DNA of 64,000 nucleotides from Ascoidea asiatica (Eukaryota; Ascomycota; Saccharomycetes; Ascoideales; Ascoideaceae), in contig BCKQ01000009.1 in NCBI GenBank assembly GCA_001600695.1, positions 434,001 through 498,000 on the forward strand, written 5' to 3'. A program made the position numbers and the translations under genes. This document shows, piece by piece, positions 1-9,639 of this stretch; position 1 is the first letter of the stretch, and each line of letters opens with the position of its first letter. The notes under the pieces are model-generated. The model did no database searches, had not been told where the DNA came from, and saw nothing but the letters and a program-made list of their open reading frames with translations.

Positions 1-2
1 AA

Positions 3-3000
3 AATGATGAAGAATTTATCATCAAAAGTAAAAAATTTGATAAAACAAATGATAATCAATCCGTCCACACAAATTCTCAAAAAGATACTGAAAAAGTTAC
101 TGATAGTTCAGCTAATGACTCCATAAAAAAGGTTAGTGACCCAACGCTGGCCCAAAATAAAATTCTTAATAAAGAAAAGTATGACACTAAAATGGTAGAA
201 GATCAGAAAAAAGGGACTACTACTTCTTTACTGACTAACAACAATAATATAAAAGGTAAAATTGCAGAGAAAGTTGATTTTCAAGAAACAAGTATAGTTA
301 AAGATTCCTTTGATGAAATGCAAAATGAAGAAAATTCCAAAAATAAAGAAGAACTTAAAGAAGAACTTAAAGAAGAATCTAAAGAAAAATCTAAAGAAGA
401 ATTTAAAGAACATAAAGAAGAGATTAGAGAAGAAAATAACCGGTCATCTATACCAGATGTTCCTACACCTAGTTTATTAAGAGGTACCTTACGAATTTAT
501 CAAAAGCAGGGTCTTAATTGGCTCGCAAGTTTATATAATACAAATACAAATGGAATTTTGGCAGATGAAATGGGATTGGGCAAGACAATTCAAACAATTT
601 CATTAATTTGTTATTTGGCTTGTGAAAAACATAATTGGGGTCCTCATTTAATTATTGTTCCAACTTCAGTCATGCTAAATTGGGAAATGGAGTTCAAAAG
701 ATTTGCCCCAGGATTCAAAGTTCTTACATATTATGGAAATCCACAACAACGAAAAGATAAAAGAAAAGGATGGAATAAACCTAATGCTTTTCATGTTTGT
801 ATTACTTCTTATCAGTTGGTTTTACATGATCATCAGTCTTTTAGAAGAAAAAAATGGGTTTACATGATACTAGATGAAGCTCATAATATTAAAAATTTCA
901 AGAGTCAACGATGGACATCCTTATTGAATTTTAATACAGAACATCGACTATTATTAACTGGTACGCCATTGCAAAATAATATAGGAGAATTATGGTCCTT
1001 ATTGTACTTTTTAATGCCTTCTTCTAAAGGAAATTTAAATATGCCTGATGGATTCGCCAATCTTCAAGACTTTCAGCAATGGTTTGGAAGACCTGTTGAC
1101 AAAATGATAGAATCAAATAATTCTCAAACCAAAGAAATTGTTAACAGATTACATCAAGTATTAAGACCTTACTTATTGAGAAGACTTAAAATTGATGTGG
1201 AAAAGCAAATGCCTGCAAAATATGAGCATATTATTTACTGTAGACTTTCTAAAAGACAGCGGTTTTTATATGATGATTTTATGAGTAGGGCTAAAACAAA
1301 GGAGACTTTATCTTCTGGTAATTTTCTTTCTATTATAAATTGTTTGATGCAACTCAGAAAAGTTTGTAATCATCCAGATTTATTTGAAGTTAGGCGAGTT
1401 GCAACACCGTTCGCTTTAGAAGAATCAGTATCTGCTGATTTTGAGATTAAAGATCTAATTGTGAGAAAAAATTTAATTAAAATTATTGACGATACCAAAG
1501 TTGGTCTATCATTTTTGAATTTAATCCCTTCTGAAAATGAAGAAATGAGTTTGAATGTTTGTAAAAGCATTTCAAGATTGAATGGTAATAAGTTTTTGAA
1601 GGAAGAAATTTCTAAATTGAGTGATCTGATACTAAAGCCTGTTGAGCCAAACTATGAAGATATTCATAAATATTATGAGTTTGTTAAGTATATGGAAGAT
1701 AAAAGTGAAGTGGATCATATGAATCATATTGCTTATATTAATCAACTAAGATGTAATAAAAGGCCCATTTATGGTGAAAACTTAATTTCATTATTAAAAA
1801 CCAAGAAACTTAAAAATTATGAGAAAATAAGTAAGGAATTTCTTGAACCAGAAAGCTACAAAGAAATTTGTAAGCCAGTAATTAAAAAGCTTGATTTAAT
1901 GAATGATATTATTGATAGGTTTTGTTTTGTAATGCCTTCTGCGGTTGCCTTAGATATGCCATCTCGAGTGATACCTGAAGAAACTCAAAAACTTATTGAA
2001 TATTCCGGCATAGAAAATCCTTGTCACTTGATTCAAACTAGATTATCTATAGGTTTCCCGGATAAAAGTTTATTGCAATACGATTGTGGGAAATTACAAA
2101 AATTATCAATTCTTTTACAAGAACTAAAGGAAGGAGGTCATAGAGTTTTAATCTTCACACAAATGACGAAAGTATTGGACATTCTTGAACAATTTTTAAA
2201 TAATCTTGGATTTTTGTATATGCGATTAGATGGGGCAACTAAAATTGAAGATAGGCAAATTTTAACAGAACGATTTAATAATGATAATAAAATCACTGCA
2301 TTTATTTTATCTACAAGATCAGGAGGATTGGGAATCAATTTAACAGGTGCAGATACAGTTATATTTTATGATTCCGACTGGAATCCTGCAATGGATAAAC
2401 AATGTCAAGATAGATGTCATCGAATTGGACAAACAAGAGATGTTCATATTTATAGATTAGTAAGTGAGTTTACTATTGAAGAAAACATTATAAAAAAATC
2501 TACATTCAAGCAAAAGTTGGATAATGTTGTAATTCAAGAAGGTGATTTTACAACGGATTATTTTAGTAGATTATCTATTTCTGATTTAATTGGGGAAAAT
2601 AAAGATGATGATAAAGAAAAAGTTCAAGAAATGAAAATGAAAGATGATGATATTGGAATTAAAAACCTTGATCAAAAAAAGTTAATAGCATCATTAGCAA
2701 TAGCAGAAGATGCGGAAGATGCTAATGCAGCTAAAGAAGCTATAAAAGAAAATGAAGTTGATGAACAAGATTTCGACGAGGCTGCTACAAGATCAAGCAC
2801 TCCAATGAGATCATTATCACCTTCCTCACCTGCTGAGGAACTGGCCGAAATAGAAAATATACCATCTATAGAAGAAGTTGTGACTAAAGCCGATATTGAA
2901 GTGAAATCTGATGATGAATTTGAATATGAATTTATAAGTGACGAAGGTGTTGGACATATTGATAATTATATGCTCCGATTTATTGAAAATGGATATTATT

Positions 3001-3008
3001 TTGACTAA
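3..3008 (+). CDS. SWR1: SWR1-type chromatin remodelling ATPase, 5' end cut off by the window
   Basis: Snf2-family ATPase of the SWR1 complex, which exchanges H2A for H2A.Z in nucleosomes. The reading frame is open from base 3, so the start codon and the HSA region lie outside the window; the first internal ATG is at 192. Visible motifs in order: Walker A DEMGLGKT (564-587), DEAH box (873-884), LTGTPLQN (about 955-978), a long insertion between the two helicase lobes (about 1430-2060) that marks the SWR1/INO80 group, then STRSGGLGINL and the QDRCHRIGQ arginine-finger motif (about 2310-2440). The motif I-III block matches Swr1 better than Ino80 or Fun30. An acidic/Lys run precedes the helicase and an acidic tail follows it. 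The four CTG codons all lie outside the conserved motifs. Confidence 0.9.
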   Translation, partial: NDEEFIIKSKKFDKTNDNQSVHTNSQKDTEKVTDSSANDSIKKVSDPTLAQNKILNKEKYDTKMVEDQKKGTTTSLLTNNNNIKGKIAEKVDFQETSIVKDSFDEMQNEENSKNKEELKEELKEESKEKSKEEFKEHKEEIREENNRSSIPDVPTPSLLRGTLRIYQKQGLNWLASLYNTNTNGILADEMGLGKTIQTISLICYLACEKHNWGPHLIIVPTSVMLNWEMEFKRFAPGFKVLTYYGNPQQRKDKRKGWNKPNAFHVCITSYQLVLHDHQSFRRKKWVYMILDEAHNIKNFKSQRWTSLLNFNTEHRLLLTGTPLQNNIGELWSLLYFLMPSSKGNLNMPDGFANLQDFQQWFGRPVDKMIESNNSQTKEIVNRLHQVLRPYLLRRLKIDVEKQMPAKYEHIIYCRLSKRQRFLYDDFMSRAKTKETLSSGNFLSIINCLMQLRKVCNHPDLFEVRRVATPFALEESVSADFEIKDLIVRKNLIKIIDDTKVGLSFLNLIPSENEEMSLNVCKSISRLNGNKFLKEEISKLSDLILKPVEPNYEDIHKYYEFVKYMEDKSEVDHMNHIAYINQLRCNKRPIYGENLISLLKTKKLKNYEKISKEFLEPESYKEICKPVIKKLDLMNDIIDRFCFVMPSAVALDMPSRVIPEETQKLIEYSGIENPCHLIQTRLSIGFPDKSLLQYDCGKLQKLSILLQELKEGGHRVLIFTQMTKVLDILEQFLNNLGFLYMRLDGATKIEDRQILTERFNNDNKITAFILSTRSGGLGINLTGADTVIFYDSDWNPAMDKQCQDRCHRIGQTRDVHIYRLVSEFTIEENIIKKSTFKQKLDNVVIQEGDFTTDYFSRLSISDLIGENKDDDKEKVQEMKMKDDDIGIKNLDQKKLIASLAIAEDAEDANAAKEAIKENEVDEQDFDEAATRSSTPMRSLSPSSPAEELAEIENIPSIEEVVTKADIEVKSDDEFEYEFISDEGVGHIDNYMLRFIENGYYFD

Positions 3009-3151
3009 AGATGTAATAATTTAGTTTCAGTTTTGCTGAGATTTTAATGCTCAGGACAATAATATTATGTAAACTATTGTAATATATATATACGACTATA
3101 TTGTCAATTGATTAATAAATAATATTAATCATTATTTGTATTTATTAAAAC

Positions 3152-3694
3152 TTATTGAGGTTTTGAGTAGTTTAAAGTACCACAACTTTTACAAGTTCTT
3201 TTATTCAAATCACTATCAAATTCCATAATACCTGCTTTTATTTGAGTACCTAAATCATAACAATAAAATTCTTTATTATAAACGATTTTTTTACAAGAAG
3301 GATTTGAACAATACCATCTAATTTGATCATTAACTCCCTTTGGTCTATCTTGTTCCAATACAATACCAATTGTATTTTCAAATCTCACAGGATTATGAGG
3401 AACATTTGATGGTAATAAAAATGAATCACCTTCTTCTATTATAATATCTTTAAATTGATCAGTAATATTTTTACTATTTTCATCAGTATCTACTACTTTC
3501 AAACACATTGAACCTTTATACATATAAAACCATTCAGGAGTTTGATTTACATGATAATCAGTTCTTTCATTTGGACCTCCAACTATCATGACAGTGAACC
3601 CACCTCTGTGAAGACAATAATTATTAACTGGAGGTTGTAATAGATTTTCATTTTCTTTAACCCATTTATTAATATTTATTGGTTGAGGAAGCAT
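3152..3694 (-). CDS. BNA1: 3-hydroxyanthranilate 3,4-dioxygenase
   Basis: Non-haem iron dioxygenase of the kynurenine route to NAD. It opens the ring of 3-hydroxyanthranilate to give the precursor of quinolinate. The 180-residue length is that of the fungal enzyme. Visible: iron ligands His48, Glu54 (in [10 protein letters not shown]) and His100 (in NVPHNP), substrate arginine Arg44, and the C-terminal rubredoxin-like zinc site with two CxxC-type pairs (Cys129/Cys134 and Cys168/Cys171). It starts with ATG. It converges with SWR1, leaving only about 140 bases between the two stop codons. Its promoter would be the block upstream (3695-4586). Confidence 0.95.
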   Translation of the reverse strand: MLPQPININKWVKENENLLQPPVNNYCLHRGGFTVMIVGGPNERTDYHVNQTPEWFYMYKGSMCLKVVDTDENSKNITDQFKDIIIEEGDSFLLPSNVPHNPVRFENTIGIVLEQDRPKGVNDQIRWYCSNPSCKKIVYNKEFYCYDLGTQIKAGIMEFDSDLNKRTCKSCGTLNYSKPQ

Positions 3695-4586
3695 TTTAGG
3701 TGATTATACAATACCAGTATATTAATTTTGAAATCTTTAGTGATGCAAAATTATAGCAGAATTCAATAATTTTAGTAAATTTAATTTTAATGATTATTTG
3801 TTAATGAAGAAAATAGAAGTTCAGATTAAAAATATTATTAGTAACAATATTATTATAATTATTTATAATTCAAGTAATTTGTTGAATTTTTATTGCTCTA
3901 TTTCCGAAAAAATTAGAAATCAGTCGATTTCATATTTCGATAACCATATAACTGGTTTCAAATCCTTTTTTGTAAATATTTCTTTTTAAACCCGATCTTT
4001 TTTTTGAAAATCCTTAATTACGCACCCCGATTTTCAGGTCACCTGGTTACCCGGACACTTTCGATTTTTGTTATTGTTTTTTTGTTTTACTAAATCCCAC
4101 CTCTTTACCTAAACTTTAAATTGTTAACTAAATGAGCCACCAAATATTTGTTTCAGGTAATATTCTAAAAGTAAACCGGGGGTTCTAAGTAAATAATTTA
4201 GTCGGAATGTATGTTTTGTTAAGAAAATCACAATTTCTTTTCAAGTTATTATAGAAGCCTTAGTTTTACAATGATATATTTTAGATAGTTCATTATTAAT
4301 TAAATTATTGAGAAAATGTGGAGATACCAAAATAACGTTGAATCACAAAAAAAACAATTAAATTAAACAATCAAAAGATAGTTTTATCTCTTGATTTCAA
4401 TGAGTATAAATTAGACTGAAAAGAAGCTCTATAATGTTATATGTTTTATCATATTTTGAATTTAAGTTTATATTTATAATTGTATTATATAGTATTGTAT
4501 TGTAATATTTTATTATATTATATTATTGATTGTATATTGATAGTAAGTCATTGATAGTAAATTATCAATAGATTTTATTAAATTAT
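3695..4586. other. Spacer upstream of BNA1, with a Reb1-type word
   Basis: No credible gene. It holds the promoter of BNA1 (which reads leftwards) and the 3' flank of SDH4. A slightly GC-richer patch at about 4010-4060 contains TTACCCGG (4047-4054), the core of the Reb1 general regulatory factor site. Open frames here are short and AT-driven. Confidence 0.5.
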
Positions 4587-5144
4587 TTATGGAAACCAAA
4601 GTTTTAAGAAAATTTGAGTAAAACCTATATCATGAACTTCCATTTCATAAATACCTATTAAACTCATTAAAGAACCGATACCTAATAATCTTAAAGCAGC
4701 GAAATGTAATTTACCATAAACTCTTCTTGGTATATAATCAATTATACAACTTGTAAAACCAGCATGACAATGAACTAAAAGAAGTATACAAAGTAAAGAA
4801 TCTACTAAAGGATTTAAAGAACCATAAGTAAAAGGAGCAATAGTTAATGGAATTAAAGATAAACCACCTAATCTTTCAATTGACCAATGTCTTGAACCTT
4901 CAAATGGATCACTTTGTGGTGGAATATAAGCATCATTTACTGTACCAATAATAAAACCTGGTGGTTGAGTTTTTTTAATTGAACCAAAATTTTTTTTTAA
5001 TAATGAATTTTTTAAAATCAAAGAATTTAATGGAATTGAATTTAATTTTGATGATTTTAAAATTGAAGAATTTGTATATAATAAATTTTTTGAAATATTA
5101 TTATTTATAGATCTTGATAGACCTAAAGATGATCTAGAAAACAT
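4587..5144 (-). CDS. SDH4: Succinate dehydrogenase membrane anchor subunit (CybS)
   Basis: Membrane anchor of respiratory complex II in the inner mitochondrial membrane; it helps hold haem b and the ubiquinone site. I place the start at the ATG whose complement is at 5142-5144 (protein beginning MFSRSSLGL), giving 185 residues. A longer frame runs 24 residues upstream into Tyr-rich sequence, but this ATG gives a better targeting peptide rich in Ser, Asn and Lys. Three hydrophobic segments follow. The family motif is in LLLVHCHAGFTSCIIDYIPRR, where the His-rich segment supplies the haem ligand and the Asp-Tyr pair lies near the quinone site. The protein ends in a short Leu/Phe tail. Confidence 0.9.
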   Translation of the reverse strand: MFSRSSLGLSRSINNNISKNLLYTNSSILKSSKLNSIPLNSLILKNSLLKKNFGSIKKTQPPGFIIGTVNDAYIPPQSDPFEGSRHWSIERLGGLSLIPLTIAPFTYGSLNPLVDSLLCILLLVHCHAGFTSCIIDYIPRRVYGKLHFAALRLLGIGSLMSLIGIYEMEVHDIGFTQIFLKLWFP

Positions 5145-6550
5145 TTTTGAATAATAATAATAATAAAAATAATATAATTTTAACGAATATAAAATACTAT
5201 CAATGAATATTATCAAAGATGTGATGAAGAATATAAATCTAAATAAAAATGGGATTGAATATGAATTATGAACAATAAATTTATGATGTTAATGAGAATA
5301 TTAGATAGTATTATTTTAGAATTTTATTTAATAATAAGAATTAGATATGAATATAGATTAATGTATGGGATAATAGGCAGATTGCAGCTATTCGAGTATC
5401 ATCTGGTATATGATTTGCCTGTTTTCTCAGTACCATAATCAGTGGTTTAGTAGTTACGCAGTACCGTAGTAGTGGAGCCTTAAAATGGCACAGTCACTGG
5501 AGCTGTTGCAATGTAAATAGCGCATTACCGCGCGGACTTACTAAGAATTATAGCGTAGACGATGATTGGCTAATAATTACAGGAGTTTGGGCTCCGGGCT
5601 CGCTTCGGAGATCCGCTGCAAATATTACACTCGCCACTTGACTACGCCATTTATCACGCCACAAAACTATTAAAATAAAAAATAAAAGCATAGATCCATA
5701 AAAGTGGTCTTATTTTTTTAAAGCATGTGCACTTACATAATTACTTTACTTATAAGTTCCCTGAGTTGGGAGGGGATAAGAGGACCCTTTATCCGGCGCA
5801 GACAGGCGAGCTCAGAGAGTCAAAGAGAGAGAACACGGCTAAGGGCAGCGCATACCCGCTCCAGCTGCCAAACAAAATCCCACCAACAGCTTCTTTCTCT
5901 CTTTCTCTCTTTCTCTGTGTTTGTTCCCCACGTTTTGATATTCGGATGTAAAGAAGACAATTCAAAAGAAAAACTGAGAATAAGAATAAAGAAAGAAAGA
6001 AAAGAAAATTTCAGTAGGAATATTCAATTCCTTTAAATATTTGAAAAGAAACAAAGACTCAATTTTTCATTTACAAAAAAGAGTAACAGTTAAGCTGCCA
6101 CTGTTTTTAATAGCTTGGTTCTATCAATGGTTAAAGCACTAACACTTAAAGTAATACTAATAATATTAACAACTACAAACAGTGCCAGTGAGTATGATTC
6201 TGGTTCTGATTCTGGATCTTTTGAGATTATTTCCAGGCTCATCTTTTTTTTGTTTATTCTCTTTTCTCTGATACTTTTCACAATATTCATTGGTTTGTTT
6301 TACTTCAATTTATTGTATTCTACTTTATAACTTATTCCATTCTCGCTTTACCTAAAATTATCATTTATTTCTAAATCATTTGCCATTTACTTCTGATTTC
6401 TTTTCAATTTTAATTCTTTATATAAATATTATTCATCTTCTTTAATTCTTAAATTCTTTATCTTATTATATTTTATTCCATGTTTTCTATATTTAATTTA
6501 TCCATTTAAATTTGAGTAATTTTAAACTAACCAATTATTTTTTTGAAAAA
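5145..6550. other. Divergent SDH4 / ICL2 promoter region with a GC-rich island
   Basis: No gene supported; open frames in it lack homology-like features. About 5390-5920 is strikingly GC-rich for this genome. It contains an imperfect repeat (CAGTACCATAATCAGTGG at 5428-5445 and a 17-base version at 5459-5475). It also has an inverted CTCCG/CGGAG pair (5592-5596 and 5606-5610). Around 5770-5785 an AGGGG stress-type word abuts GATAAG. The stretch 5895-5925 is a C/T tract, and after 6330 the sequence is AT-rich 5' leader for the lyase gene. Confidence 0.5.
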
Positions 6551-8347
6551 ATGTTTAAAACTTCTTTAAAGTTTTCTAAAATTTCAACTTTATCTTTAAA
6601 ATCAAATTTGAAATCAAATTTAAATTCAAATTTAAATTCAAATTTTATAATACTCAATAGAAAAATGTCAAATATTTCAAATACTTCAGATACTTCAGAT
6701 ACTATCTCAAATGAAAAACTTTTAAATTTATCTAAATTTCCATATCCAACAATTAATGAAAATGATAAATATATAAATGATCAAGTAGAATTAATTGATA
6801 AATGGTTTAAAAGTCCAAGATATAAAGATATTAAAAGACCATATACTGCAAAAGATATTTTAAAACATAAAGGTACAATTAATATTAATTATCCATCTTC
6901 AATTCAAGCAAAAAAATTATTTAATTTATTAAATTTTAAAAAAAAAAATAATTTACCTTTACATACAATTGGTTCAATAGATCCAATTCAAATGACTCAA
7001 TCTGCAAAAAATCAAGAAATTGTTTATATTTCTGGTTGGGCATGTTCTTCAACTCTTACAACTACAAATGAAGTAAGTCCAGATTTTGGTGATTATCCTT
7101 ATGATACTGTACCAAATCAAGTTCAAAGAATTTTTAAAGCTCAATTATTACATGATAAAAAATCTTGGAATGATTATATAATTAATAAAAAAAATAATCA
7201 AAATTATGAAAAAATAGATTATTTAAGACCAATTATTGCTGATGGTGATACTGGTCATGGTGGTTTAACTGCAGTAATGAAATTAGCTAAATTATTTGCT
7301 GAAAATGGTGCTGCTGCTATTCATTTAGAAGATCAATTACATGGTGGTAAAAAATGTGGTCATTTATCTGGTAAAGTTATTGTACCAACTAATACTCATA
7401 TTTCAAGATTAATTGCAACAAGATTTCAATGGGATTTAATGAATTCAGAAAATTTATTAATTGCAAGAACTGATTCTGAAAGTGCAAATTTAATATCTTC
7501 TTCAATTGATCCAATGGATCATGAATTTATTCAAGGTATTATTAAAAAAAATGTTAAACCATTAGCTCAAGTTTTATTTGAAGCTGAAAATAATAATTTA
7601 AATTCAATTGAAATTAATAAATTAGAATCAAATTGGCTTAATGAAAATAAATTATATACTTTTAAAGAAGCAATAAATTTAAAATTAAAATCTTTAAATA
7701 AAGAAAATTTATATAATTCAATTATTGAAAAAACTAAAAATAAATCGATTTTTGATTCAAAAATAATTTTCAAAGAAATAACTGGCGGTGATGAAATTTT
7801 TTTTGATTGGGATTCTCCAAGAACTAAAGAAGGTCATTATAATTTTAAAAGTGGTATAGAACCTGCAATTAAAAGAGCTTTAGCTTTTGCTCCATATGCT
7901 GAATTATTATGGTTAGAAACTAAAACTCCAGATTTAAATTATGCAAAAAATTTTGCAAAACAAATTTTAGATAAATTTCCAAATAAATTCTTAGTTTATA
8001 ATTTATCACCAAGTTTTAATTGGTTAGAACAAGGTTTTAATGAAACTGATTTAAAAAATTTTGTATTTGAATTAGCAAAAGTTGGTTTTACTTTACAATT
8101 AGTTTCTTTAGCTGGTATACATTCAAATGCTTTAGCAACTTGGAATTTATCAAATTCTTTTAAAGATAATGGTATGAAAGCATATGTTGATCTTGTTCAA
8201 TCAAAAGAAAAAGAATCAAAATGTGATGTTTTCACTCATCAAAAATGGTCTGGAAATTCATATATGGATAGTATTATAAATACTATTCAATCTGGTTCTT
8301 CTCAAACAAGTTCAACAGGTAAAGATTCAACTGAAAATAATTTTTAA
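6551..8347 (+). CDS. ICL2: Mitochondrial 2-methylisocitrate lyase / isocitrate lyase-like (ICL2 type)
   Basis: Isocitrate-lyase superfamily enzyme that cleaves 2-methylisocitrate to succinate and pyruvate in the methylcitrate cycle (propionate detoxification). I use the ATG at 6551 (598 residues); the frame extends 13 codons upstream but without an ATG. A long Ser/Asn/Lys-rich leader of about 50 residues looks like a mitochondrial targeting sequence. The catalytic cysteine is in KKCGHLSGK. The surrounding EDQLHGGKKCGHL and the TRFQWDLM block match the methylisocitrate lyase (Icl2) branch, not glyoxylate-cycle Icl1, which has KKCGHM. No PTS1 tripeptide is visible (it ends NNF), which agrees with mitochondrial location. 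Codon use is extremely AT-biased. Confidence 0.85.
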   Translation: MFKTSLKFSKISTLSLKSNLKSNLNSNLNSNFIILNRKMSNISNTSDTSDTISNEKLLNLSKFPYPTINENDKYINDQVELIDKWFKSPRYKDIKRPYTAKDILKHKGTININYPSSIQAKKLFNLLNFKKKNNLPLHTIGSIDPIQMTQSAKNQEIVYISGWACSSTLTTTNEVSPDFGDYPYDTVPNQVQRIFKAQLLHDKKSWNDYIINKKNNQNYEKIDYLRPIIADGDTGHGGLTAVMKLAKLFAENGAAAIHLEDQLHGGKKCGHLSGKVIVPTNTHISRLIATRFQWDLMNSENLLIARTDSESANLISSSIDPMDHEFIQGIIKKNVKPLAQVLFEAENNNLNSIEINKLESNWLNENKLYTFKEAINLKLKSLNKENLYNSIIEKTKNKSIFDSKIIFKEITGGDEIFFDWDSPRTKEGHYNFKSGIEPAIKRALAFAPYAELLWLETKTPDLNYAKNFAKQILDKFPNKFLVYNLSPSFNWLEQGFNETDLKNFVFELAKVGFTLQLVSLAGIHSNALATWNLSNSFKDNGMKAYVDLVQSKEKESKCDVFTHQKWSGNSYMDSIINTIQSGSSQTSSTGKDSTENNF

Positions 8348-8685
8348 TTATAACTAAATTATATAATATTTAATATTTAATATACATTATACATTATACC
8401 TTTATTCCAAAATAAACCCTTAAATTCACATAAGTTATCGTTAATATATTTTATTACCATTGCGGAATAAAATATTTCCATGCGACGGATAACGGTTGAA
8501 ATCCACATAGAATTATTTTTTTTTAACTTTATTTTGGGATTTTTTCAAAATTTGAATGTAAAAAGAATATAAAAGATTTGATTCGTTTTAAATTTCAATT
8601 TATTCATTTCAGAAGAATAAGAATTGAATGATAAAAATAATTGAAATTTCAATAAATTTGAAATAATGTTAATATTAATATTATT
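8348..8685. other. Spacer between ICL2 and the FLX1-like gene
   Basis: AT-rich intergenic sequence serving as terminator of the lyase gene and promoter of the carrier gene. No gene, RNA or clear factor site seen. Confidence 0.4.
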
Positions 8686-9639
8686 ATGATTTCATATGAG
8701 AAGTTAATTGGACTTTCCTCAAGACAAAAAGATATTATATCTGGATTAACTGCAGGTTCATTAACTACATTAATTACTCATCCATTAGATTTAATAAAAA
8801 TTAGATTACAATTAGATTATTCAAATGAAAATCATTATTTTATATTTAAAAAAATTATTAAAGATATTTTAAAAAATGGTAATGGCAAAAAGATTTTAAT
8901 TTTAAATGAAATTTATAGAGGTTTTGGATTAAATTTAATTGGTAATTCAATTGCATGGTCATTATATTTTACATTATATAATGAATTTAAAGAAAAAAAA
9001 ATCTTTACAATCAGTAAGATTGATAATGATAATGATAATAAGAATGAAAAATATTTCTTAAGTGCATTTTCTGCAGGTTTTATAACTACAATTTTAACAA
9101 ATCCAATTTGGGTTTTAAAAACAAGAATTTTATCAAGTTCAAAAAATGAAAAAGGTTCATATAAGAATTTTATTGATGGAATTTATAAAATTTTTAAAAA
9201 TGAAAAAATTAATACATTTTATAAAGGTTTATTACCAAGTATAATTGGTGTAAGTAAAGGTGCAGTACAATTTTCAATTTATGATAATTTAAAAGATTTT
9301 TATTTTTTAAAAAAAAAAAAAATTAAAAATAAAGAAAAATTAAAATCAATTGAATATATTTGTATAAGTTCAATTTCACAAATTTTTGCAACTACATTTT
9401 TTTATCCTTTACAATTATTTAAATCAAGATTACAATCATATAATGGTAAAGATAAATTAATTGAAATAATTAAATTTACAATTAAAAATGAAGGTTTCAA
9501 TGGTTTATATAAAGGTTTATTCACAAACTTAATAAGAGTGTTACCAGCTACTATAATTACATTTACAACATATGAAAATTTGAAATATTTTCTTTACTAT
9601 AATAAAAATGATAATAAAAATGATAAAGTAATGAAATAA
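8686..9639 (+). CDS. FLX1: Mitochondrial carrier, FAD/folate-carrier (FLX1) type
   Basis: Six-helix SLC25 carrier of the inner mitochondrial membrane, 317 residues. Three tandem repeats each carry the signature: HPLDLIKIR, NPIWVLKTR and YPLQLFKSR. The Trp-Val variant in repeat two and the block YRGFGLNLIGNSIAWSLYF in repeat one are those of the Flx1/SLC25A32 group, which moves FAD (or folate) across the membrane. NAD carriers (Ndt) are the nearest alternative. The second and third matrix loops are enlarged with Lys/Asn. ATG start at 8686. Confidence 0.8.
   Translation: MISYEKLIGLSSRQKDIISGLTAGSLTTLITHPLDLIKIRLQLDYSNENHYFIFKKIIKDILKNGNGKKILILNEIYRGFGLNLIGNSIAWSLYFTLYNEFKEKKIFTISKIDNDNDNKNEKYFLSAFSAGFITTILTNPIWVLKTRILSSSKNEKGSYKNFIDGIYKIFKNEKINTFYKGLLPSIIGVSKGAVQFSIYDNLKDFYFLKKKKIKNKEKLKSIEYICISSISQIFATTFFYPLQLFKSRLQSYNGKDKLIEIIKFTIKNEGFNGLYKGLFTNLIRVLPATIITFTTYENLKYFLYYNKNDNKNDKVMK

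Noticed and set aside
228-413. Minus-strand open frame of Phe/Lys repeats opposite SWR1
   Set aside because: Antisense shadow of a GAA/AAA-rich coding stretch; no independent features.
5725-6036. Overlapping open frames in the GC-rich island
   Set aside because: Two overlapping frames, no recognisable domain, low complexity; typical by-product of the island.
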